From: Nematostella vectensis
Lineage: Eukaryota > Cnidaria > Anthozoa > Actiniaria > Edwardsiidae
DNA: 64,000 nt
Direction of reading: 5' to 3'
Assembly (NCBI RefSeq): GCF_932526225.1
Contig: NC_064041.1
Span: forward strand, 9,840,813-9,904,812
Numbering within the stretch: position 1 is the stretch's first letter; each line of letters starts with the position of its first letter. The notes below the pieces were generated by a model. That model ran no database searches. It saw only the letters and a program-made list of their open reading frames with translations, and was not told the origin of the DNA. Shown piece after piece: positions 12,224 to 33,817 of this stretch. Made by a program: the position numbers and the translations under genes.

Positions 12224-12345
12224 CACAGTCATCTAGTAGATTTGGTCACCTTGGTTACCCAAATAAATGATATTCATGACAGTGTTGCTAGGCTACCACA
12301 AGAGGTGTACAAGGACACCATTTTGCAGAAGCTAAAAATTCTGTA
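12117..12345 (+). repeat. Tandem duplication of the 3' part of a terminal exon
   Basis: The last ~107 bp of the coding exon (12117-12223), from TTTGGTCACC.TGGTTACCC through GAAGCTAAAAATGCTGTAA, is repeated at 12238-12345 with about ten substitutions, including its own in-frame stop. The second copy lies downstream of the first stop and would not be translated unless spliced to directly; no acceptor is evident just before it. Confidence 0.9.
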
Positions 12346-12638
12346 ACAGGCATTTTTTTACTTTACAAAATAACTTTATATTAGAGTGTGCCTACACTAC
12401 TGTTTATACAGAAAAACTGATAAATGACTACTGTATCAAGTATCTAAAACTAGATTTATGGAAAATGTTAAACAGCAGGTACTCCTCTAAAGGGGCACAA
12501 CTTGTCACAATTACTCAACAACTTTGGCATAAGAGGAGATGGAAGCAAGGCCTTTGAATCCCACGAGTCTTTGTTCTCTTGATACACCTATTTCAATGAG
12601 TGTTGTCAGTGCAAACAACAAATGGCAGTTCCAATACC

Positions 12639-12880
12639 TAAAGCCGCATCTTCACCAGTTTACTTCTGGAGATCCGACAGAAACCTCAACCGTTAAAAGA
12701 CAAAAGAGTCTATTAGAATCTGAGATATTTAACACGCCATCCGCTCTAAACTATCAATCACATCCTCAAAGAAACTTCCAATAGACACACTGCTTTCAAT
12801 ATTTTGAAATATTTTTCGCGTTTTCCATCGGACATTGTTATGTAATCGGCTGGAAGGAAACTGGTGACAATGCAGCTTTA
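12639..12880. mobile_element. MITE with TAAAGCTGC terminal repeats (copy 2, inverted)
   Basis: Left end TAAAGCCGCATCTTCACCAG and right end CTGGTGACAATGCAGCTTTA form an inverted repeat flanked by TA. The reverse complement matches the copy at 7762-8016 through most of its length, for example GACAAAAGAGTCTATTAGAA against its counterpart there. Confidence 0.85.
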
Positions 12881-13372
12881 AGATGATTAGTGATCTCCAG
12901 TGATATCGGAGCCATACATTGATGGCCTTAAATTGAATTATCATGATTGACCCACATTTTCCTGCATTGATGAAACATAATGCAACCATGGTACCTTTTG
13001 GTTGTAGCATTGTCATAAGAAAACCAACATTTGCCTTAGCAGCTTAGCACTGTGACACCAAGGACAAGTTTTGACCTTAGCATGGCAGAAGAAAAACATG
13101 AAACTCCATGCACAAACTTTGTGTAACTTGACGTAGCATAACCCCTTTTTAAGAGAACCTGTGGTTTAGGTCCACTTAGGCTATCTATTCTACACTATAT
13201 AATTTACAGTTTCAGAAAAAAAAATCAATAAATTTACACAGAAATGTGTTGAAATAGAGTGATTGTATCACCTCACACTAGGTAATAGATGGCTTACATT
13301 TCCACTAAAATATGTCTACTTCCATCTATTTATACATGAAAAGGGAGACATGGGAACACAAGACTAAGGTGT

Positions 13373-16300
13373 CTATTTGGGCAGGTTGAGGCGACTGCTA
13401 ATCAAACTCATAGGGCTCCCGAGTTCCTCAATTTGCTTGAGCGATTTCACACCTAGAAATAACAGAGAGTGTCAGAAGCACTGCTTAAGGTGGATGTTAA
13501 AAGTCCTGTTTGTCAAGCTTACCAAGAGAGCTGCTCTGATCATCTATGAATGATGCAACAACATCTTTGTACTCCTTCAGCGATCCCACTGTTTGAACCA
13601 AAGAGCTCACCTGCAAAGCAAAAAATGTTTCCGATGTTTAATTAGGACTGGGTAACTATAGCCTGGGTATCAGGTGATTTTTTACTAAAAAGGGGGGTGG
13701 ATATCCACCACCTGTATCTGCCCCTGGTTATTTGAAGCACCCAGATTATGGATGTTTATCTAATGGAAATTGTTTCTAATCCCAAAAATCCCAGGCAAAG
13801 ATTTCAACACAAAACAATTTGTCTGCCAAACCCATCCTAATTAACATTTCTAGGGTAGATATATTTAGCAGTACCTGCAGTGTCTGCTTTTGTTTTAATG
13901 CTTCCATTCTCTCCACCATGTGTTTCAGTGAGGGCTTTCCAGAGAGGAGTTGGTGTTGCTCAACAGATAGGAAGTCTGGGATGAAATCTTTGGTTTTGTT
14001 GGCCTCTATTTCTTCTTGGGCCTCCCTGCATCCCAGAGAAAAAAAAAAGTTAAGGAGAGCAGTCAATAGACTGTGTTTTTTTTTTCTGTCATGACCAGAT
14101 GCATTACCCATATGGCCTATGGGGATGAGGCCAAGATTTAGCACATTTTTGACAAACTACCTTTCTTTAAGTCTTTTGCAAGAGAATACTTTGGCACTCC
14201 CCCCAAGGTAAAGGGGGGTACTCAAGACAGTATGATGGGGGTCAAACTTCTCTTGGGACAAGGGGCGGTGTTAATAAATTTAAAGTTCTTTCTAGTGAAA
14301 TTTTTGGGGTGGTAAGTTTCTATTATTTAGGGGGGGTTTAACTCGGTCATGTTAAAATTCTAGTGAATTTGCCTATGGTGTGCAGTTACAAAACACAACA
14401 AAAAATATCCCTTTCTAATGCCATAAAATACAGTTACGAAACACAACAAAAATATATCCTCTTCTGGGGCAATAAAATTTCTGTTGAACTGTTTTTTTGT
14501 CTTGTTCACAAAAGAGAAACCCAGAGAAACTAAACAAATCTCCTCACCGTCAATCAGATCAGTTTACTATTACATGTCAACAGAAAAATTCCAAAGCTTA
14601 CTTGCTTATCTGTTTAGCCTGTTCCTGGTGACTCTCAAGAAGCTGATCCCAGTCCTCACTCTCTTGTCTAAGTCTGGCCATCATATGTGAAAACATAACA
14701 ATTAATCTGTACAAATGTGCAGTGGGAACCTTAAACTGTTAAACCTCATGCCTCTAAAGTTATTATAAATGTAAAATATTACATGTATGGTGAACATGCT
14801 TCAGCCCATCGAGGTACTACTAGTAGAAACAGCACTAAAGGGCAAGAAATGGCCCTGTTACATGCCCCAGCATATGATAGATACTAGCCTGAGTATCAGA
14901 CTCTCAGGGGAAGGGGACCAGATACTTACCTAGTAGACACAGCACTGCAGATCTGGGCCTCTTCTTCCAGTGTTTGTGTAGCATGTTCTTCAGCTCTGAA
15001 CAAAATCATGTTCAGTTACCTAAAGCCCTGGCCAAATGAGGACACACATGTTCTCCATGCGCATGTTTCCTTGATGTTTTCCAGTTTGGCAACCATGGAA
15101 ACATTGTTGTATGACACAAATTTTGTGTCCAGGGCACAAAAAATGTTTGCACAGCAAGGGAGAAACATTTAATGTTTCCAAGCACGTGGAAACATTGTTT
15201 CCCGAATGTATCCTTGTTTGGCCAAGCAAGGCAACATTTTCTAGGCTTGTTGCCTGGCAACGCGCTGTACCAAATCAAAATGGCAGACAAAGATGTCATT
15301 GTTGTGCAGAAAAGGCCAAAAAAGGTAAAGGCACTGGACAGACAAAGAAATAGAGCATTTGATTATGTCTTACAAGTCTAGAAAATGTCTATGGGACATT
15401 CAAACAAAGAATATATGTAAAGAGACAGAAAGAAGGTAGAATATGTGGGGATAGAGGAGGAGATGAAGAAATTTACTATCACTTGTGTTGAGTTCAAGGT
15501 GAAATGGAAGGGGCCATATTTGTTTACATATTGCCAATGTCAAACATTTAACAGACAGTGCCCATGGGCCAGGCTCTGCAGAGAAAACATGTTTCCCGAT
15601 GTTTTGCAAGCGTTTGGCCACCCTCGGCAATGTTTCCGGCAACCTGTGTCCTCGTTTGGCCAGGGCGTTACTGGTACCCTTGCTTTGGACTGTAATTAAG
15701 TGTCTGTAATAGCATTTAATTTAACAATAGGTTAGTCGGTAGATGCTGTGCACAAGAGTCAGAGCAACGAGGAATCATAATAATCCTGCTTAATAAATCT
15801 ATCAGTACCTACTCTTGTTCATCAGATATCTGTCGTTAGGGAATTGTAATAATTCCACTAAATTCTATCAATACTTACTCTTGTTCATCAGATATCTGTA
15901 GCCTGCGTCACTCAGGCTAGCTATCTGCTGTATGAGTTTATTAATGATTTATAATAATTCCACTAAAGTCTATCAATACTTACTCTTGTTCATCAGCTGT
16001 CTGCTGTATGAGTTTATTAATTTCACAGTCGTCAACTGCCTCTTTCAATTGCTTAAATACGCTAATAGCTAGAAGAAAATAATAATAAGCAATCATATTT
16101 CCAATAAAATGGCAAGAATAGAGTATCTTGGAGGACCCTTCTAAGTTATCATTTTTTGGTAGTTAGACTATCTTTAGTGCATCATCATATGTCAATAAAT
16201 ACGATAAATACAATGGGGCCAAACTTCAAAGTGGTTCTAAGCACAATATTAGTTTACTAGTGAATTTGCATGGGACACAACATTTAGTCTGGTTACAATA

Positions 16301-18299
16301 TTAGACCATAAAACATACTGACCTTCCTCATTGAAGTTTGGTATATCTGAATCCACATCACTTGAGTCACCCTCTAATTTATCAATTACAAGCTGAAATA
16401 AAAAAGGATTCCATCAAGCTCTCAATTGATTACTGCTAATTAAAAGTTATCTTGCAAACTTTCTAAGCGGAGTTAAAGAAGGAAAACTCAATCAAAGAAG
16501 GCAACACATCAAAACTTCGATCAGTAACCCATAAGACAAACTCCACTCAAATTTTTTTTGTGCAAAAGTATTGACCAGACTATCATCTAGTTTTAGCCAT
16601 TGTAGTGTTTGGGTTGAGCTGATAAATCTTGATTTTGTTCTGACGATTTGACCTTGATGTTTCCTTAGGACTTTGTCGATACCTGCAGACTTGCTTTGAC
16701 AAGCAGCGAGAGCTTGTGTTCCAGTGGTAAGTCTGCTGGGATATCCTTGCAAAGATCTGTTTGGAACAAGAAGATCGTCAACTGGGCAGTCTCTCCCAAT
16801 TGAATGGTTGTCTTTTGATTCAAATGCCTACTTAACAGAAGGACTACGGACAAAGAAGTAGTGGGAGGGCCTCACTTTGAAATATATTTCATGCAAATAC
16901 CTAGAGCTTTCTGCAGTTTTCTATATTCTATGAATTCTCACTAATGATTTCTAACAGCTGAATTACCTTCTGGCTTCTGTCATTCAAAATTCTGTGAACC
17001 ATAGTAGTTGCCCTGACGTCAACATAACTACTCTGTTTCACAAAGGTGAACAACATACCATCTCAACCTTGCCTTGATTTATAGCTATTCTTATCAATGT
17101 TCATCTCCCACAATCCATTTAGTAAATAAAAAATATAAATGGGTGCTCTAATGTGTTATGAGTACGGTAAGCACCTGGTTTATAGGTTTTGACAGGTGAC
17201 TTGGTAGTCAAAAGTGATTTTCTATCATTCCGTCCTCTGACAAAACTTGATCTTCTTCTTTTGGTCTTCTTTGCTGATGCAGATTTCCGCGTACTTAAAT
17301 TTACAGTTGCTGTCTGCAAATATCAAACCATTTTAGTATTGTTCAATAGAGTTGTTCGATGGAATGCATTCTATCATGGTCAGGTTGGCATCGTTAGCCA
17401 ATAAGGGTGTAAGACTGATTTATATGGGCTTTACTGATCCACAAAGAAATGTTTTACAGTGACATCAGTGTTTTTCAATTAATGTGATCTTTGAACCCTG
17501 ATTGGCGGACCTTTTTTAAACTATGTCCTGGAAAAATTGAAGGGTGTAAGTAAGCGTTTGTGAGGATTAAACAAACAGGGATTGATTATCATTAATGCTA
17601 TACCAACCTTGGCTCGACGACTCTTTTTAGTAAATTGAAAGCCATCATCCTTTTAATGAACAAAAAAAATAAGATATCATACTACAGAGAATGAATCATA
17701 CATACTTTTGGCCATGTCAAAGGAACCAAATCGCTCCATTTAATTTGGATTTAAAAGTGTAAACACATAGACTGTATTCTATTGAATAATTGCTGAAGGG
17801 CAGGGTTTTGATCAACGCACCTTGTGTTCTTCTGATGTTCTTCTTACCTTCCTACAATTAACAGAAAAGATGGATAAAACTATAATAAGTAGATTAAGTA
17901 TAATTATTCATACACACTTCATGTGTTGTAGGCGACAATATCAAAAAGAAATTGACGTGGAGAACCAGGCCTCCGGAAAAATCGGCCAAAAATATAACAT
18001 TTATGAAGTGTTTTCTGATGTAAATGATATCGCTGTAAAGATCAAAGAACCAATACTTGAGACTAGTTCAAATGCAGTTGAGATCGTTGACTCGTTTGTT
18101 GTAAACGAGAACTGTTTTCAAACTTATTCAGCATCATTATTTAGATACCATTAGGAAGTGTAACAAGCAAAAAAAACACTAAATGCAACAGTAAGATATA
18201 TACATGGCAACCAAAGCTTGTTAAATAAGGATATAAAAGCGTTGAATACCAATCGAGGTAAATAAAAACACACCTTGGAGGACTTGTGGCGTCCGCCAT
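13373..18299 (-). CDS. DSN1: Kinetochore-associated protein DSN1 (MIS12 complex)
   Basis: DSN1 joins MIS12, NSL1 and PMF1 in the kinetochore complex that links CENP-C to NDC80 and KNL1. Twelve exons (minus strand, 5' to 3'): 18299-18274, 17851-17821, 17649-17608, 17313-17175, 16756-16683, 16392-16323, 16068-15984, 14995-14930, 14673-14602, 14025-13875, 13610-13523 and 13452-13373. All phases agree and give 307 aa, against 356 in human. A basic, serine-rich N-terminus (KKTKRRRSSFVRGRNDRKS) resembles the Aurora B-target region of DSN1, then DLCKDIPADLP...KLSLLVKASLQ, then the hallmark WDQLLESHQEQAKQI (human WDQLLLHYQQEAKEI), then coiled coil to the C-terminus. The start codon lies inside an AAGATGGCGGAC motif. 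Parts of exon 7 are duplicated downstream in its intron. Confidence 0.85.
15025..15666. mobile_element. Non-autonomous TIR element in DSN1 intron 7
   Basis: The left end GCCCTGGCCAAATGAGGACA is the inverted counterpart of the right end TGTCCTCGTTTGGCCAGGGC. Subterminal GGAAACATTG and GTTTCC motifs recur in both orientations along the element, as in transposase-binding regions of DNA transposons. The 640-bp interior has no credible long reading frame. Target duplication unclear. Confidence 0.75.
15776..16021 (-). repeat. Partial tandem copies of the DSN1 exon 7 3' end and donor site
   Basis: The exon 7 end with its splice donor (minus strand CTGATGAACAAGA then GTAAGT) occurs three times: the functional copy at 15984, a second near 15884 with an intact GTAAGT, and a third near 15811 with GTAGGT. 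The second copy also retains ATTAATAAACTCATACAGCA from inside the exon. The shared phrase CTATCAATACTTACTCTTGT marks the unit edge on the plus strand. Confidence 0.85.
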
Positions 18300-18625
18300 C
18301 TTGAATTTAGCGCGCTAAAAATAACATGCGCGCGCATGAATAACCTTTATCTCGCCAGGTTCCTATGTCTGTTTTGTCCGGGCGTTTAGAGTAGGAGGCT
18401 GGGTCTAAGGCCGATTTCCGGGTCTCATGATTGAAGGACGAGGCAGAACTCAGTGTCTCCTCATGAAACTCAATAAAATGCTCAAACGATTTCTCTAAGA
18501 GTCAACCTCACAGCCAAGGTTTCTCCAATGGCCGAGCTAACAAGGCATATGTAGTTTCTTCAGAAGTCCTCATTGGTCGAAACGATGCTTGTAGACTGGG
18601 TCTTTGAAGGCGATTTCGTAGACTA
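18300..18625. promoter_or_regulatory. Bidirectional promoter interval, DSN1 / ABL
   Basis: 326 bp between divergent start codons. It contains two perfect palindromes just upstream of the DSN1 ATG: TTTAGCGCGCTAAA (18306-18319) and CATGCGCGCGCATG (18325-18338). The first resembles back-to-back E2F half-sites and the second an NRF1-like site. The DSN1 start itself sits in a YY1-like AAGATGGCGG. No TATA box was seen. Confidence 0.65.
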
Positions 18626-30787
<12,162 letters not shown>

Positions 30788-30972
30788 CAACATGTAACGT
30801 TATTTTCTGTAGAATCCCGATATACGATATGTAGACCATGGCTTTTGAGCCGTTCTATAAGCTCTGGTTGGGGCCTCTTGACTTGTTCTGACAGCAAAGC
30901 TAAACGTCATTCCTTGGTCTGTCACAACAAGTCGCAGGCCATCATTGCCTTATGACTGGTTGCATACCAAAT

Positions 30973-31233
30973 CAGGCCCGTACCCAGGATTGTTCTTGCG
31001 GGGGTGCGAAATCCGAAAAAGTGGACCAAATTTTCCGGGGGGGGGGGGGAAGGAATGTCTTCTCTGATAAAAATCTGTCCAGCCTTTGCAGTATCTTCAC
31101 GGGACATTTATTGTCGGATTTGGTTACCTACCAGATAGGTCTAGCTTATGGTTTATAGTTTTGTCTACAAATAGCACGTCCATTGGGATTTCGGCCGTTG
31201 TGGGGGGTTCGCACCCCCCTGGGTACGGGCCTG
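30973..31233 (+). mobile_element. CAGG-TIR element (best-preserved copy)
   Basis: Ends are CAGGCCCGTACCCAGG and CCTGGGTACGGGCCTG, perfect inverted repeats of 16 bp, flanked by exact CAAAT direct repeats (30968-30972 and 31234-31238). The interior carries GAAATCCGAAAAAGTGGACC, a G run, TTTGCAGTATCTTCACGGGA and TTATAGTTTTGTCTACAAAT, all shared with 1440-1662 and mostly with 10247-10567. Confidence 0.9.
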
Positions 31234-31895
31234 CAAATTGTGTCGTCATTTCCGTAACGTTCTTGGTCCTTGGCCTCGATGTCGTAGGAATGTGTGTAGC
31301 GTTTGTAACCTGGACTTTATCTGAAGGTAGAACGATGTCTGATGGGTCAAGATAAATAGTTACGAACCATGGCAGTAATTCTTTATCAGTTTTTTAGATA
31401 TTGTACTGACCTTACGGTCAAATGACATGTTACTCTTGTGGCAAGGGATGTAGCCAAAAGATTATCATTGAGGCAAGATCACAATAATCAATAAGACAAT
31501 GTTTGCCCAATGTAAATTTCTCTAACCCTTCCCCATTTTATTTACCCCCTCCCCCTCAGTAATGAACTTTTCTTTCTAGTATGTTATGCCTTATATTGGT
31601 TACAAATTTAAGGCTAACACTTATCTGCTAATACATACTGGAAATATGGATTATATTGAATGGATATATTGGTTAATTCCTTGTCATTGTGACCAATTTT
31701 TAAGTTTAGGATCAATTTGGATCTTTTTATATTGGAATTTGTCAATAATTTGCTCATTTAATGTTCATTACATAGCACAGAATTGCCATGCAATTCCAGG
31801 CTGTGATAAACTGATTGTAAGAAGATTTCAAAATGTGGTATATATGAATATATTTCTGAGAATTAATAATGACCTCTTGGTTATTCATGAAACAA

Positions 31896-32050
31896 CATCT
31901 CACCATGCCAACATCTCACCATGCCAACATCTCACCATGCCAACATCTCATCATGCCAACATGTCACCATGCCAACATCTCACCATGCCAACATGTCACC
32001 ATGCCAACATCTCACCATGCCAACATCTCACCATGCCAACATCTCACCTA
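31896..32050 (+). repeat. 16-bp minisatellite, about ten copies
   Basis: Unit CATCTCACCATGCCAA with CATGTCACC and CATCTCATC variants. It leaves an open frame in several phases, but the translation is only a repeat artefact. Confidence 0.95.
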
Positions 32051-32689
32051 GCTTTTTTGGCACTGCTACACTTTGTGGACCACACGACAAAATAAATTTT
32101 AACGAAATTAATTTTGATAAAATACTTCACATCACCTTCTAACATGGTTTAAAATTGGCATTGCTTGACTTTTGGCTAACAACATTAACGCTGTTTTCAG
32201 GGGCCTTTAGGGTGTCCGCGGGAATGGTTTTTGTTGGTGATTGGTTTGTAAAAATTTCCATTTTTTTAACTAACGAGACATGGCAATCTTTTAACAGCTG
32301 GTCCCTTAAATGAAGAACAAATCTCCTTTCCATTCAAACGAGGCACATGGCCATAATTTGTTGAGGGGGTGGGGTGGAAAGGGCATGTGCAGAATATCTT
32401 ATATGCCAAAAGGGTTACAAATGATATTGAAAGGAAACTGCTTTTTGATGGCAAGGGGGAAGCGTCCACTTTGCCCACCCCCACGACTCAAGAAATCTCC
32501 AACAGCAGTTTTAATGACATTGCCCTGCTTTGTGTGACAAGTCAGAGCTGTTTCCTATGAGCTGCACATGGAGACGATGGTCGATAGACTTATTTCTAAA
32601 CAAACCACACCTCCTTCAGAGACTGTGTGGAATCGTGCTCTTTTCTTCTGATTTTGAGGAAAACCCGACTGAAGCGAGGGCGTAATTAT

Positions 32690-32800
32690 AAGGAATGACC
32701 AAGGGGTCTGGCAGTCCCCCCCCAAAAAAATGTTAATTTAATGTTTCTGTATTTTGCCCCTCCCCTCCCCCAATAATTTGAGGCATGCTTCAGGGGCAGG
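32690..32800 (+). repeat. Partial copy of the dispersed G/C-rich repeat family
   Basis: TATAAGGAATGACCA, AATGTTTCTGTATTTTGCCC and CAATAATTTGAGGCATGCTT resemble the 3' half of the copy at 33563-33713; the G-rich left part is replaced. Confidence 0.5.
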
Positions 32801-33163
32801 TATACCCGGTACAGACAATTCAATTTACAGCTAATACAATGAAATGATAACCAGCTGATTCTAGTGTTTCTTTATTTTTCATACAACTAGCAATTACATG
32901 CTAAATACATATTGTTGCTTTTTGTGAGTATACCTAGACTATATAAAGAGCATATGTACTTGAGTAATGACATAAGCTAGTGCTTTGAGCTTATTTACCT
33001 CTTTTACCAACCCCCATGCCTTGGATTCTAATGCTGCATTAGTAAAATAAGGTTTTTCTTTGCCTGATATTTTGCCAAGTTTCTCATTGTGTTGAATTCT
33101 TACTTGCTAAATAATCATTTAGTAACATGTACAGCACAGTCTATTCATTTTGTTCTTGGTCCT

Positions 33164-33230
33164 GTTTTAAAATATTTGTTTAGTAACTTAGTAATGTTTT
33201 AAAATATTTGTTTAGTAACTTAGTAATGTT
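33164..33230 (+). repeat. Two-copy tandem duplication of ~33 bp
   Basis: GTTTTAAAATATTTGTTTAG followed by TAACTTAGTAAT occurs twice in direct succession, with GTTTAGT once more after it. Confidence 0.9.
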
Positions 33231-33299
33231 TGTTTAGTGACATTCTTGGCTTGATAAATGCATAAGCATGTATAAAAAAGGGCAAAGCTGTCAACCCAA

Positions 33300-33362
33300 A
33301 ATATGTGAAAAAACCCCAAGAGAGCCAATGCAGGTGAATACAGAGAATGTATGAACATTCTA
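33300..33362 (+). repeat. Dispersed repeat shared with 2867-2930
   Basis: AAATATGTGAAAAAACCCCA, then AGAGAGCCAATGCAGG and AGAATGTATGAACATTC, matches the copy downstream of MED22 almost exactly. Confidence 0.7.
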
Positions 33363-33562
33363 ACAAAAAGTAGGCTTTTGATAAGGTCCAAAATCTTAGG
33401 CAACTGCCTAATGTGGGTAAGTTGACAGCTATGATAGGGGTACTAAGATAATTAAATTAAACCATGCACATGTCTATTAATACATCCCCTTGAGTATGAA
33501 AAAACAACCTGATAGTATAATGGATAAAAACACACTTGATAAACCATGCTATGGTAATATAT

Positions 33563-33713
33563 AGGGCCGTAGCATGGGGTGGAGCACTGGGGGCACGTGC
33601 CCTCCAATATTTTAAAAAAATTATAAGGAAATGACCAGTAGGAACGTGGCTCTGCCCTCCTAATGTTTTCTTAATGTTTCTTTATTGTGCCTCCTCCATA
33701 ATTCAAGGACTGC
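33563..33713 (+). repeat. Dispersed G/C-rich repeat family (copy 3)
   Basis: GGCCGTAGCATGGGGTGGAG, GGGGGCACGTGCCCTCCAAT, ATTTTAAAAAAATTATAAGG and GACCAGTAGGAACGTGGCT match the copies at 22553-22712 and 28950-29080. Confidence 0.75.
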
Positions 33714-33817
33714 TATTCAATGCAATGTTTGCTTACTAGTTTGACTACAAAACCCTGTATAAGACCATGTACCTTTTTAAGACAAATTCAAGCAAATTAA
33801 TAAAGGAATCCTTGCCA

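Larger units (their letters stand above)
30788..33817. other. Intergenic interval between convergent ABL and RO60
   Basis: Three kb between two genes whose 3' ends face each other. It holds the element at 30973-31233, a 16-bp minisatellite (31896-32050), partial and full copies of the G/C-rich family and short tandem duplications. I found no reading frame with a believable gene structure. Confidence 0.6.

Noticed and set aside
31586-32095. 169-residue frame with HHANISPCQ repeats
   Set aside because: Its repetitive half is the 16-bp minisatellite, and it shows no splice or protein-family context.
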